A DNA stretch of 64,000 bases, from contig JAGXRN010000009.1 in assembly GCA_018335875.1 (NCBI GenBank), positions 18,645-82,644 on the forward strand, read 5' to 3'. This stretch comes from Dethiobacter sp. Its GTDB lineage: Bacteria; Bacillota; Dethiobacteria; Dethiobacterales; Dethiobacteraceae. This document shows, in pieces, positions 44,853-53,892 of the stretch (position 1 is the stretch's first letter; every line of letters starts with the position of its first letter). A model generated the notes under the pieces. That model saw nothing but the letters and a program-made list of their open reading frames with translations. It did no database searches and was not told where the DNA came from. A program made the translations under genes and the position numbers.

Positions 44853-45575
44853 CTATCTTTGCTGTCTTGGCAGTGAGCAGGTGCCTGTTTCCTCTCCATC
44901 CCAGGAAACTTCCAGCATACCCGCGACGCGGAGCAACTGCTGCATCAGGTTATGCGCGTTGAAGTCACCGGGTATTTTAACTTCAAAGTCAATTGTGATG
45001 GTTTCAGCGCCGTATGCTTCCATAAATTCCGTGGATGACAGATTGACATTGGTAATGCTCATGCCGTGCTCGCCAAGAACAGTGCCCACACGGCCAAGGA
45101 GCCCTGGTTGGTCAACAGCACGTATCCACAGTGACTTTTTGCAGCGCCGCCTGCTCAGGTATGATTCAACTGAGGAAAGAGAAAAAAGAGAGATAAGCAC
45201 CAGCACGGTGGCTGCTGCTGCTGCCACGTGGAGCCCAATCCCCACTGCAAGGCCGATGCCTGCCACAACCCACAGGCTGGCCGCTGTGGTCAAACCCCGC
45301 ACAGCACTTCCCTGGCGCATAATTGTACCGGCGCCTAAGAAACCAATACCGCTTACAACCTGTGCTGCTATTCGTGCCTGGTCTCCTTTTGCCCCATCTC
45401 CGCCAAAGCCAAATACTGAAACCATCATTACCAGCGTCGAGCCCACACAAACCAGAATGTGTGTACGAAGGCCCGCGGGGCGATTATGCGTTTCACGTTC
45501 AAATCCGACCAGCCCGCCCAGTAGTGCTGCCAACAGCAGCCGCCCTACCAAATCTATGTTGCTCAGCCCCGGCAT
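44853..45575 (-). CDS. MgtC/SapB-family membrane protein
   Basis: This 240-residue protein has four to five membrane helices in its first 145 residues. The family signature LVGFERETHNRPAGLRTHILVCVGS is seen in the first loop, followed by GIGFLGAGTIMR. The C-terminal 80 residues form an ACT-like domain (WIRAVDQPGLLGRVGTVLGEHG). MgtC proteins modulate magnesium homeostasis and ATP synthase in pathogens, but most environmental members are uncharacterised. ATG 45575 follows GGGGTGAAGG. Confidence 0.9.
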   Translation of the reverse strand: MPGLSNIDLVGRLLLAALLGGLVGFERETHNRPAGLRTHILVCVGSTLVMMVSVFGFGGDGAKGDQARIAAQVVSGIGFLGAGTIMRQGSAVRGLTTAASLWVVAGIGLAVGIGLHVAAAAATVLVLISLFSLSSVESYLSRRRCKKSLWIRAVDQPGLLGRVGTVLGEHGMSITNVNLSSTEFMEAYGAETITIDFEVKIPGDFNAHNLMQQLLRVAGMLEVSWDGEETGTCSLPRQQR

Positions 45576-45752
45576 ACCTTCACCCCATCAGTAAATAGAT
45601 TTTATATATTTAAGATATTATATGTAATTTTAATCTGTGAAGCTTTAAACGTCAATAATTTGCTGCCTGGGAAAATTAACTTTTAATTCCGGCATAAAGG
45701 CTATAAACGTGCAAAAAATAATAGTACCTCAAAAAAAAGGTGGTGAAAAAAA

Positions 45753-45920
45753 GTGGCTAAAAACACAAGAGATAAAGATATCGGCAAAAAGAATGCCAAA
45801 AACAAACAGTGTAAAATCGCGCAAAATTGCAATATCACCGACTCAGTAGAGTTTGCACAAGAACCCTTTGCTGATGATAAAAAGAAAAAAGCACGGGATG
45901 ATAAGAACGACAGGTGTTAG
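45753..45920 (+). CDS. Small basic protein, SASP-like
   Basis: This is a 55-residue ORF too short for most gene lists. GTG 45753 lies nine bases after AAGGTGG. It is rich in Lys, Asn, Asp and Gln, with SVEFAQEPFADDKKKKARD. The EFA-x-E core resembles gamma-type small acid-soluble spore proteins, which are nitrogen stores or DNA-associated proteins of spores. Two Cys occur as QCKIAQNC. A terminator follows at 45947-45970. The SASP match rests on one short motif. Confidence 0.55.
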   Translation: MAKNTRDKDIGKKNAKNKQCKIAQNCNITDSVEFAQEPFADDKKKKARDDKNDRC

Positions 45921-45946
45921 CCTTACTCTCAACAGATAATATTATT

Positions 45947-45970
45947 AAAGCGGACCTTATGGTCCGCTTT
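45947..45970. terminator. Bidirectional terminator
   Basis: AAAGCGGACC (45947-45956) with GGTCCGCTTT (45961-45970) and 4-base loop. It serves the SASP-like gene from the left and the peptidase gene from the right. Confidence 0.85.
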
Positions 45971-45975
45971 TAATA

Positions 45976-47157
45976 TCACAAAATGATATGGTCATCAGGT
46001 GTAATTGATATTCTCCGCGCAGAAGACCCCGTAATCTGCCAGGTATTCTCTATCCCCACCATACCAAGACCGGGGAAAATGAACTTTGGCTCCACCGCCA
46101 CTACATGGTTTTCAGCCAGGATGTGGGGTGAGCCTTTGGCCAGAACAGGAAACTCATTATACTCAAGTCCCACGCCGTGACCGACAAACTTGGCCTGCGT
46201 ATCGCCAAAGCCCATAAAATAGTCCTGCAATCCTGCCTTAGCCGCTATGCCGGCTGCTGTCATATAAAGCTTATCGCCGCTCATCCCGGGTACCAGCAAC
46301 TTCTCCATGGCCGACTGAATCTCCAATGCCACAGCAAAAGCGTCGTTAAGCCTGGCCGGCAGCGGGCCGATGGAGAAAAGACGTGTCTGGTCCACTACGT
46401 AACCATTATGAATACCGCCATAATCCACAGTGACAGGTTCTCCCACTGTAATTTTCCTGCGGCCCGGTCCCTGCGGCTGTGCGGGATGCAGTCCTGTGCC
46501 TCCGGTTGGGCTGTCCAGGAAGCTTGCCACACCACCAGCTTCTCCGCTTAACACATGGCCATAATACATCTCCTGGTTAAAGCCGCGCATCCTGGCCATA
46601 CCCTGGTGGCCCAGCCGCCGCAGTATAGCTTCAAGTTCACTGGCAAGCTCAATTTCCTCCATGCCTGCCACCAGCAAACCGGGCACACAACTATTCATGC
46701 AATCTACCTGCCGTGCAGCTTCTTCCAGTTGAGCCAGTTCGTAAGCCGATTTAACCTGGCGGACTTCCCGGGCAATCACAGATATATCAACCAATTCAGA
46801 AGCGGGGAAAAGCTTAAGAAAACGCAGATAAAGCGCCGCCGGCACAACATCAAGCTCGAGCCCCAGCCGGCCCGGCAGCTTGCAGCCAATTTCCTCAATT
46901 AGTTCAGGGATCGAAGAGAAGCCCGGCAGGGGTAGAAGGGGAATGGCAGCCTCCTGTTGCGCCCTCTCCATATTTTTTCGCACAAGGCCAAAGCTCTGGC
47001 CAATAGCTGGTATGAATATATACTGGCACTGCATCGTTCCGGAAAAATAATACATAGAGCTGTTAAGAGCGATCAAAGCCCCATTGACTCCCTGTTCTCT
47101 GAGCTTCTCCTGAAATGCCATGCAGCGGCTGTCGAGTTCTTTTTTTGTTATTGCCAC
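45976..47157 (-). CDS. Xaa-Pro aminopeptidase family (M24) protein
   Basis: This 393-residue protein has an N-terminal creatinase-type domain and a C-terminal pita-bread M24 domain. Metal-ligand positions lie around VTVDYGGIHNGYVVDQTR (two Asp), GHGVGLEYNEFP (His) and VVAVEPKFIFPGLG and VGIENTWQIT (two Glu). All five appear intact. M24 enzymes cleave N-terminal residues before proline; related proteins hydrolyse creatine-type substrates, so the substrate is not certain. GTG 47157 is weakly supported by GGGGTGAGAG. Stands alone on the minus strand. Confidence 0.88.
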   Translation of the reverse strand: MAITKKELDSRCMAFQEKLREQGVNGALIALNSSMYYFSGTMQCQYIFIPAIGQSFGLVRKNMERAQQEAAIPLLPLPGFSSIPELIEEIGCKLPGRLGLELDVVPAALYLRFLKLFPASELVDISVIAREVRQVKSAYELAQLEEAARQVDCMNSCVPGLLVAGMEEIELASELEAILRRLGHQGMARMRGFNQEMYYGHVLSGEAGGVASFLDSPTGGTGLHPAQPQGPGRRKITVGEPVTVDYGGIHNGYVVDQTRLFSIGPLPARLNDAFAVALEIQSAMEKLLVPGMSGDKLYMTAAGIAAKAGLQDYFMGFGDTQAKFVGHGVGLEYNEFPVLAKGSPHILAENHVVAVEPKFIFPGLGMVGIENTWQITGSSARRISITPDDHIIL

Positions 47158-47220
47158 ACTCTCACCCCAGCGCTATTATACAATACATGACAGGAAAAGT
47201 ATACCAGTTAAAGCAATCAA

Positions 47221-48132
47221 CTAGCTCTTTCCTTTTGCTTTTAGCTTGCGCAGTATGGGCGCTGCCGACTGCCTTTCAGTCAGTACGGGCGCAAAAAGAT
47301 CGCCGGTATTTTTCAGGCGCGCCATGATGTTTTTAATATTGAAATCAGCAGGTTTAATGCGGCCGTTCAAAACCTCCTCCCAGGTCAGCGGCGTGGACAC
47401 ACAGGCGCCTTTAACAGGGCGGACTGTATAGGGGGCATTGATAGTCTTGCCCCACAGGTTCTGCAGGTGGTCAAGATAAACTTTTGCCCCGCGCTTAGCC
47501 ACCATCCTTTCCATAGTGGTGAGAGCAGGGGCTTTCTCCCTGACTAGTTCACTGATAAAGCCGATTATGTCCCGAACTTGTTCGTAACTGTAGCGGGTTT
47601 TAAGCGGCACATAGATCTGAAGGCCAGTGGCGCCGGATGTTTTGGGGAAACCGGTAAGTTCCAGATTGTCCAGGACAAGCTTAACAGCCCTTGCCACTTC
47701 CAGCACAGTATCAAAATCCACGCCTTCCTGCGGGTCAAGGTCCACAATGCCATAGTCAGGATGTTTTATGGCTTTGGCCCGTGAATGCCAGGGGTGAATC
47801 TCCAGGCAGGCCAGATTAATCACATAGACAAGTGTTTCCAGGTTATCTGCCAGGATATAGTTAATTACACGCTCCTCCGAAGGTATAGGAAATGTTTTTA
47901 TCCACTCCGGGGCAAAAGACGGCGTATTTTTCTGGTAAAAACTTTTGCCTTTTATGCCATCGGGAAAACGCTGAAAATTACAGGGCCTGTCTTGCAAAAA
48001 AGGAAGCAGAAAAGGGGATATGTCTATATAAAATTTTATTAAATCATGTTTTGTATACCCTTCGTCAGGCCAAAAGACTTTGTCCAGATTGCTCAACTTA
48101 ATCAGCCTGCCGTTTATTTCAATCTGCACCAA
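47221..48132 (-). CDS. NHEJ polymerase/primase (LigD polymerase domain)
   Basis: This is a 303-residue stand-alone polymerase of the archaeo-eukaryotic primase fold. It fills and joins broken DNA ends with ribonucleotide preference. Seen motifs are SNLDKVFWPDEGYTKHDLI, QRFPDGIKGKSFYQKN, and the catalytic DLDPQEGVDFD with the D-x-D pair; GATGLQIYVPL completes the active site. Start TTG 48132 follows AAGGAG; GTG 48129 is equally possible. It is the third gene of the Ku operon. In many bacteria it is fused to the ligase as LigD; here it is separate. Confidence 0.92.
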   Translation of the reverse strand: MVQIEINGRLIKLSNLDKVFWPDEGYTKHDLIKFYIDISPFLLPFLQDRPCNFQRFPDGIKGKSFYQKNTPSFAPEWIKTFPIPSEERVINYILADNLETLVYVINLACLEIHPWHSRAKAIKHPDYGIVDLDPQEGVDFDTVLEVARAVKLVLDNLELTGFPKTSGATGLQIYVPLKTRYSYEQVRDIIGFISELVREKAPALTTMERMVAKRGAKVYLDHLQNLWGKTINAPYTVRPVKGACVSTPLTWEEVLNGRIKPADFNIKNIMARLKNTGDLFAPVLTERQSAAPILRKLKAKGKS

Positions 48133-48152
48133 ATGGCTCTCCTTCCGGGCCG

Positions 48153-49100
48153 TTATTCAAGCACACAGTCTTGCGGCGCGTCCTGTGTAAAACCTTTGAT
48201 AACCGGTGAGCGCATCCTCATATCATCGGTCCATTCCTGGAAATCAACCAGGGCTACAAGTCTTGGCTCAACCCATATCTTACCTTTGTCGCCGCCTGCT
48301 CCGGCTGCTGGCGGCGTTTTGCGCACCGATTCGCGCAGGCAAGAGCTGAGCTGCGCAAGTTCCCGCCGGCTTAAACCGGAAGATACACGCCCCACATAAA
48401 CCAGTTCTCCCAGATGGTAAACGCCGGCCAGAAGCGAATTGAGCTGCCCCTCTTTTAGTGTAAAACCGCAGATAGCTACCAGCTGCTGCCGCCTTACCTT
48501 GATCTTTAGCCACGCACTGTTTTTTTTCCCCGGATAGTAGCGTGATGACCTGTCTTTGGCCAGTATCCCCTCCATTTTCTGCTCGGACATAATCTTAAAT
48601 AAAACATCGCCGTCGGGAAAATCCTCTGTGATACGCACAGTATCATTTTCCTTCAGTATCAGGCGAAGGCGGGCCAACCTTTCCTCCAGGGATACTGCGG
48701 TCAGGTCCTCGCCGTTGTGGTAGACAAGGTCAAAGACCAGGTAAGAGATGGGTACCCGTTCAGATAAAAGACGCATTCTGCCTCCTCCCAGAGAGGAGTT
48801 TATCAGGTCGCGTTCCAGCACAAGCGGAAAGTTTGGCCTGCCGTTTTTAAGAGCCACCACTTCACCGTCTAAAATGGCCTCCCCTGCCACAAGTTGACGC
48901 AGGCAGTCAAGTTCCGGGTAATGATGTGTCCTGTCGCGCAGTTTACGGTTGTGAAGCACCAGCGCATCTTTGCCAACATGGGCTATTGCCCGCACGCCAT
49001 CCCATTTTACCTGATAAACTAAGCCGGGACCGACCGGTGGGGGGGCGGGGTGAGCTACCGGCTCCATTGGCGGGAAAGGCCTAAAAAGCATCTTATTCAT
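48153..49100 (-). CDS. ATP-dependent DNA ligase (NHEJ, LigD ligase domain)
   Basis: This 315-residue ligase seals DNA ends joined by Ku. The adenylation motif is VKWDGVRAIAHVG with catalytic Lys at about residue 39. AILDGEVVAL and EGILAKDRSSRYYPGKKN follow; ending with an OB-fold with RVSSGLSRRELAQL. I chose ATG 49100 because it overlaps the Ku stop (CCAATGAATAA) after AAAAAGG, implying coupling; ATG 49139 upstream is an alternative. No phosphoesterase domain is attached. Confidence 0.92.
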   Translation of the reverse strand: MNKMLFRPFPPMEPVAHPAPPPVGPGLVYQVKWDGVRAIAHVGKDALVLHNRKLRDRTHHYPELDCLRQLVAGEAILDGEVVALKNGRPNFPLVLERDLINSSLGGGRMRLLSERVPISYLVFDLVYHNGEDLTAVSLEERLARLRLILKENDTVRITEDFPDGDVLFKIMSEQKMEGILAKDRSSRYYPGKKNSAWLKIKVRRQQLVAICGFTLKEGQLNSLLAGVYHLGELVYVGRVSSGLSRRELAQLSSCLRESVRKTPPAAGAGGDKGKIWVEPRLVALVDFQEWTDDMRMRSPVIKGFTQDAPQDCVLE

Positions 49101-49923
49101 TGGCTGCCTTTTTGCGTTTTTTCCTGGCCGGTTTTTCATTGTTTGTGCCGGACGCTTTTTTGGCCATCTCCACCGATGCTTTTAAGGCCTCCATCAGGTC
49201 AACCACTTTGCCTTTTTGGGCAGCCTGCGGTACTGCTATTTCCTCACCTTCAATTTTACTGTGGATTAAATCTATGAGTTTTTTACGGTATTCGTCATCG
49301 TATTTGTTTGGCTCAAAAGAAGTGGCAAGATTTTCTATCAGTTCACGTGCCATTTTAAGTTCATTATCGTGCAGTGTGATATTTCGCTCCAGTCCGGGCA
49401 GCTGTGCAGTGTCACGGATTTCATCAGGATAAAAGATTGTCTCCATGGCTAATATCTCTTTATAGCCGCGAATCACTGCCAGTGATTCTTTACTGCGTAT
49501 TACCACTTTTGCCACTGCAATCTTACCGGTTTCAGCCATGGCTGCGCGCAGCAGTGTATAAGCCTTCTCCCCCACTTCACCCGGAGACAGGTAGTAGGTT
49601 TTATCAAAATATACCGGGTCTATTTCCTCAATATTGACAAAATCAATGATATCAATGGACCTGCTCCTTTCGTCAGGCACCTTCTCCAAGTCCTCTTCAT
49701 TAATAATCACATATCTGCCGGCCTCATATTCATAGCCGCGCACAATATCTTCCTGAGCCACTTCCTGGCCGCAGGCACTGCAAACTCGCTGATAGCGGAT
49801 CGGAGCCTGGCAGGTTTTATGCAGGTAGCGGAACTTTACATCCTTGTGCTCAGTGGCCGGGAACAATTTGATTGGGATGCTTACCAGTCCAAAACTAATA
49901 GCGCCTTTCCAGATAGTCCTCAC
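49093..49923 (-). CDS. ku: Ku protein (NHEJ)
   Basis: This 276-residue protein is the homodimeric end-binding ring of bacterial non-homologous end joining. RTIWKGAISFGLVSIPIKL and TCQAPIRYQRVCSACG are standard. The C-terminal tail is basic (KPARKKRKKAANE) and probably touches DNA and LigD. GTG 49923 follows AAGGAGATAATT. Ku-ligase-polymerase in one operon gives the cell end joining, useful in spores or stationary phase. Confidence 0.95.
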   Translation of the reverse strand: MRTIWKGAISFGLVSIPIKLFPATEHKDVKFRYLHKTCQAPIRYQRVCSACGQEVAQEDIVRGYEYEAGRYVIINEEDLEKVPDERSRSIDIIDFVNIEEIDPVYFDKTYYLSPGEVGEKAYTLLRAAMAETGKIAVAKVVIRSKESLAVIRGYKEILAMETIFYPDEIRDTAQLPGLERNITLHDNELKMARELIENLATSFEPNKYDDEYRKKLIDLIHSKIEGEEIAVPQAAQKGKVVDLMEALKASVEMAKKASGTNNEKPARKKRKKAANE

Positions 49924-49971
49924 ACAATTATCTCCTTTTTTTTAGTTATCTTATTTTTAGGATAAAAATAA

Positions 49972-49999
49972 GGGTCTATACCTTTTCGGTACAGACCCA
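49972..49999 (-). terminator. Terminator after trxA
   Basis: GGGTCTGTACC/GGTATAGACCC stem on the minus strand with 5-base loop followed by TTATTTTT. Confidence 0.85.
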
Positions 50000-50022
50000 G
50001 TGCGGATAAATAAGTATGTTAC

Positions 50023-50355
50023 CTAAACACTGAACAGATCATCAACCTTTTTAATTAACTGATCCTTAGACACAAATCCTACCTGAGTTTCCACCGGGTT
50101 GCCGTTTTTAAAGAAAACAATTGTGGGAATGCTCATAATCTTGTAGTTGCCCGCTGTGCTGCGGTTCTTATCCACATTTACCTTGACAACTTTGGCCTTC
50201 CCTTCTAATTCTCTGGCTACCTCGTCCAAAACAGGCGCCATCATCCGGCACGGGCCACACCACGCGGCCCAGAAATCGACAAGAACCGGTATTTCAGATT
50301 TCAGCACTTCCTCGCTAAAGTTAGCGTCACCGACTTCCAGTACATAATCGCTCAT
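50023..50355 (-). CDS. trxA: Thioredoxin
   Basis: This 110-residue thioredoxin has AAWCGPCRMMAPVL as the redox-active site and SIPTIVFFKNG with the cis-proline. ATG 50355 overlaps the trxB stop (ATGA). It reduces cytosolic disulfides, recharged by TrxB. Confidence 0.96.
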   Translation of the reverse strand: MSDYVLEVGDANFSEEVLKSEIPVLVDFWAAWCGPCRMMAPVLDEVARELEGKAKVVKVNVDKNRSTAGNYKIMSIPTIVFFKNGNPVETQVGFVSKDQLIKKVDDLFSV

Positions 50356-51302
50356 TTCATGCCCTCCTTCTCTGTTAATTGATCTAAATATTTAGCTGCG
50401 CTAATTGCAGATATAGCTCCGTCGGACACTGCTGTTACCACCTGGCGTAATGTCTTTTTGCGGACATCTCCCGCAGCAAAAACGCCAGGGACAGCAGTTT
50501 CCATATTATCATTCGTTATCAGGTAGCCGTTCTCACTGCGGGTCAGGACACCGTTTAAAAACTCGGTGTTTGGTAAAAGTCCAACATAGAGAAAAATTCC
50601 GTTAACTTCAATCTCCCAACCATTATTTTGCTCTAAATTCTCAAGTGTTACACTTTCAACGCTGTCTTTACCGTTAATTTTTCTGACCACAGTATTATAG
50701 AGTATCTCTATCTTAGGGTTTGCTTTAGCCCGTTCCTGCAGGATCCGTACTGCCCGCAGTTCATTGCGCCTGTGCACGATATAGACTTTGGCAGCATATT
50801 TAGTCATAACAAGGGCTTCCTCCAGCGCTGAATCACCCCCGCCCACAATCACAACAGTTCCGTCCTGAAAGAAAGCGCCATCGCAGGTGACGCAGTAGGA
50901 AACTCCCCTGCCTTTCAGTTCTTCCTCCCCGGGCACGCCAAGCGGGCTTGAGCGAGTGCCGGTAGCAATAATAAGCGTCCTGCCCTGAAAGGCGCCATCG
51001 GTAGTATGTACCTTTTTTATTTCTCCGTCTAAATCAACCTTTTCAATTGTAGCCAGCGCCATTTCGCTGCCAAAGTTACGCGCCTGTTCTTCCAGCAACT
51101 GCCCCAATTCCATGCCACCGATACCTTTGGGAAAACCGGGATAGTTTTCCACTTTCTCAGTTGTAGCTATCTGCCCACCTGACAGCATCTGTTCAACCAC
51201 CAGAACCGTCAGTCGTGAGCGTGATGCGTAGATAGCAGCTGTCAGCCCGGCCGGGCCGCCCCCCAACACAAGCAAATCATAAATTTTTTCCTGCCGTGTC
51301 AT
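50352..51302 (-). CDS. trxB: Thioredoxin-disulfide reductase
   Basis: This 316-residue flavoenzyme passes NADPH electrons to thioredoxin. GGGPAGLTAAIYA is the FAD motif, CVTCDGAFF the redox pair (usual CATCDG with Val for Ala), VVIVGGGDSALEEA the NADPH motif. ATG 51302 follows GGGGAGGAAGC. It is in an operon with trxA. Confidence 0.95.
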   Translation of the reverse strand: MTRQEKIYDLLVLGGGPAGLTAAIYASRSRLTVLVVEQMLSGGQIATTEKVENYPGFPKGIGGMELGQLLEEQARNFGSEMALATIEKVDLDGEIKKVHTTDGAFQGRTLIIATGTRSSPLGVPGEEELKGRGVSYCVTCDGAFFQDGTVVIVGGGDSALEEALVMTKYAAKVYIVHRRNELRAVRILQERAKANPKIEILYNTVVRKINGKDSVESVTLENLEQNNGWEIEVNGIFLYVGLLPNTEFLNGVLTRSENGYLITNDNMETAVPGVFAAGDVRKKTLRQVVTAVSDGAISAISAAKYLDQLTEKEGMK

Positions 51303-51405
51303 AAGCTTCCTCCCCTAATGCTCTTCCCCATAATGTATGTTAATTTTACCAGAAGCCTTTTTATAAAGCAACCATTATATACCCTGGCACGGTATTTTTT
51401 AAAAG

Positions 51406-51437
51406 AAAGCCCCGTAGGTTTATCCTACAAGGCTTTT
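51406..51437 (-). terminator. Terminator after nadC
   Basis: AAAGCCTTGTAGG/CCTACGGGGCTTT stem on the minus strand with a 5-base loop, then CTTTTAAAA. Confidence 0.75.
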
Positions 51438-51472
51438 GTCAATTCTGCAACACATTTTTCTTGAATAACAAA

Positions 51473-52300
51473 TTAAAGCAGGTTTAGCGACAGGTCAAGC
51501 GCCCGGCAGCTGTGTGTCAGTGAGCCAAGTGAAATATAATCAACTCCTGTGGCGGCGACTTTCTGAAGTTGTTCCTGACGGATTGCCCCTGATGCCTCGA
51601 TAAGCGCCCTGCCGGCAATAATCTTTACAGCTTCCGCCATTTGCGATGTGTCCATATTGTCAAGCATTATTATTTCCACACCGCATTCCAGCGCTTCTTT
51701 CACATCTTTTAGCGTAGCGGCTTCAACTTCAATTTTAGCTGCAAAGCCACGTCGTTTTCTAACCCGTGCCACAGCCTCGCTAATCGAGCCTGCACCGTGG
51801 ATATGATTATCTTTGATTAACACCAAGTCTGAAAGATTATAGCGGTGGTTTTCCCCGCCTCCGGTGCGCACGGCGTACTTTTCAAGCACACGCAGGCCCG
51901 GGGTTGTTTTCCGTGTATCCAGTATTTTAACTCCTGTGCCGCGCACAGCATTCACTGCATTTCCTGTGGCCGTGGCAATGCCCGACAGTCTCTGCAGAAA
52001 ATTTAAAGCAACACGCTCAGCGGTGAGGATACCTGCCAACGGCCCGTGCAGCACGGCCAACACATCTCCCGGGGCAAAGTTGTCGCCGTCATTCAGACTG
52101 GGGGTGAAGACTATCCTGGGATCCACCTGAGCAAATGCTTCAGCCGCCACAGCCAGTCCGGCAGCAATACCTCTTTCCCTGGCCATAATTTCTGCTTTCC
52201 CCTCTTGGTCAGCAAAAATGGTTTCAGTTGTCAGGTCGCCAAAGCCTAAGTCTTCCTTTAAAGCTGCTGTGACAATATCTTTATACAGCAACTGGTGCAA
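51473..52300 (-). CDS. nadC: Nicotinate-nucleotide pyrophosphorylase (quinolinate phosphoribosyltransferase)
   Basis: This 275-residue enzyme converts quinolinate and PRPP to nicotinate mononucleotide. Signature ILDTRKTTPGLRVLEKYAV and GGGENHRYNLSDLVLIKDNHI are intact, and VEAATLKDVKEAL and EASGAI follow. TTG 52300 after AGGAGGAGGATT overlaps the nadB end by 20 bases. It is the last gene of nadA-nadB-nadC. Confidence 0.95.
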   Translation of the reverse strand: MHQLLYKDIVTAALKEDLGFGDLTTETIFADQEGKAEIMARERGIAAGLAVAAEAFAQVDPRIVFTPSLNDGDNFAPGDVLAVLHGPLAGILTAERVALNFLQRLSGIATATGNAVNAVRGTGVKILDTRKTTPGLRVLEKYAVRTGGGENHRYNLSDLVLIKDNHIHGAGSISEAVARVRKRRGFAAKIEVEAATLKDVKEALECGVEIIMLDNMDTSQMAEAVKIIAGRALIEASGAIRQEQLQKVAATGVDYISLGSLTHSCRALDLSLNLL

Positions 52301-53867
52301 GCAAATCCTCCTCCTTTAGCTTAAAAGACCTGCACAGGTGGTGTTTGAAGGAGCTTTCCGCCCGGGGATAATCAAGCCGGTAATGGCTCCCGCGGCTCTC
52401 CTGCCGCAGCAGAGCGCTCTTTGTTATCAGGTCCGCCACTGTAATAAGGTTTTTCAGTTCCCACCCGTCCTGGTCCCCAGGTATACCCGCGGCAACACCG
52501 GAGGCGGCTTTGATAAAAATACGCGCTGCGGTAAGACTGGCGTGGTTGCGTAAAATTCCTGCCTCGCTAAACATTATACGTCTCAGGCTTTCTCTGGTTT
52601 CTGATACTTCAGCCCGTTTTAGTGAATTCCGCTCATGCTGCGGCCCAACAACTGCCTGACTGCTGACGCACTGTCCCTTGCGATTGATATGGTCCACGGC
52701 GCGGGAGGCAAAAACCAACCCCTCCAGGAGAGAGTTGCTGGCCAGTCTGTTGGCGCCGTGCACACCGCTGCAGGCCACCTCACCACAGGCATACAGTCCA
52801 TCCAGGCTGGTTTCACCGTCCAGCCCGGTGTGCACACCACCCATGGCGTAGTGCGCAGCCGGCGATACAGGGAGCCAGTCTTCAGCCAAATCATGGCCGA
52901 ATTGTGCAGCCAGGCTGTAAATAGTGGGGAAACGCTTTTTAAGAAAATCCCGCTGGTGGCGGGTAATATCAAGATAGACATGAGGCGTATTATATTTTAA
53001 CATCTGCTCCAGTATGGCGCGCGCCACCACATCACGCGGCCCAAGTTCAGCCAACTCATGGCAGCCATCCATAAACCGTTCTCCCCGTACATTACGAAGA
53101 ACCGCCCCTTCGCCGCGCAGTGCCTCTGAAAGAAGAAAAGTCTCTCCCTCGTGGCGCCCATGGTAGACAGTGGGATGAAACTGTATAAATTCCATATCGG
53201 AAATTTGCGCCCCGGCGCGAAAAGCCATTGCCACTCCATCTCCTGTGGCAACAACCGGGTTTGTGGTGCGGGAATATACCTGTCCCAGGCCACCGGCAGC
53301 CAGAACTACACTACCGGCCGTAAAGGTTTCGCCCGCCAGGGTTTTAACTCCATATACCCTGCCGTCGGCAGCAAGGATATCAGTGACAAAGGAGTGCTGG
53401 CGTACTGTGATGGCATGGGAGCTCAGCACATGCTTTTGCAGCGTTTGCTGGATAGCAGCTCCTGTGGCATCTCCACCTGCGTGCAGGACGCGATTTCTGC
53501 GATGAGCACCCTCCCTTGTCATAGCCAGACAGCCTTCACTGGTATCAAAGGGCGTGCCCAGTTCAAGCAGGTCACTGATACAGCGGGAAGCGCCTTTAAC
53601 CATAACTTCCACAGCGCGGATGTCACATAACCCGGCGCCTGCCTGCAGTGTATCCTCAAGGTGCTGGTCAGGGCTGTCGTCATCACTCAGTGCTGCAGCT
53701 ATACCGCCCTGTGCCAGCCAGGTGTTGGTTTCCTGCAGTGCTGCTTTGGTAAGGAGGCACACCCTGGCAAAGCTTGCAGCTTTGAGGGCGGCATACAAAC
53801 CGGCTATACCGCTTCCCACAATAATAATATCGAACTGGTTTGGCTTCTCCCGCCCATGAAACAACAT
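52281..53867 (-). CDS. nadB: L-aspartate oxidase
   Basis: This 528-residue FAD enzyme oxidises aspartate to iminoaspartate for NAD synthesis; in an anaerobe fumarate is the likely acceptor. IVGSGIAGLYAALKA is the FAD site, TWLAQGGIAAAL and HRRNRVLHAGGDATG active-site segments, and HYAMGGVHTGLDGETS the substrate part. ATG 53867 follows GGAAGG. Length matches the family. Confidence 0.95.
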   Translation of the reverse strand: MLFHGREKPNQFDIIIVGSGIAGLYAALKAASFARVCLLTKAALQETNTWLAQGGIAAALSDDDSPDQHLEDTLQAGAGLCDIRAVEVMVKGASRCISDLLELGTPFDTSEGCLAMTREGAHRRNRVLHAGGDATGAAIQQTLQKHVLSSHAITVRQHSFVTDILAADGRVYGVKTLAGETFTAGSVVLAAGGLGQVYSRTTNPVVATGDGVAMAFRAGAQISDMEFIQFHPTVYHGRHEGETFLLSEALRGEGAVLRNVRGERFMDGCHELAELGPRDVVARAILEQMLKYNTPHVYLDITRHQRDFLKKRFPTIYSLAAQFGHDLAEDWLPVSPAAHYAMGGVHTGLDGETSLDGLYACGEVACSGVHGANRLASNSLLEGLVFASRAVDHINRKGQCVSSQAVVGPQHERNSLKRAEVSETRESLRRIMFSEAGILRNHASLTAARIFIKAASGVAAGIPGDQDGWELKNLITVADLITKSALLRQESRGSHYRLDYPRAESSFKHHLCRSFKLKEEDLLAPVAV

Positions 53868-53892
53868 AAGCTACATCCTTCCATATCAGGTT

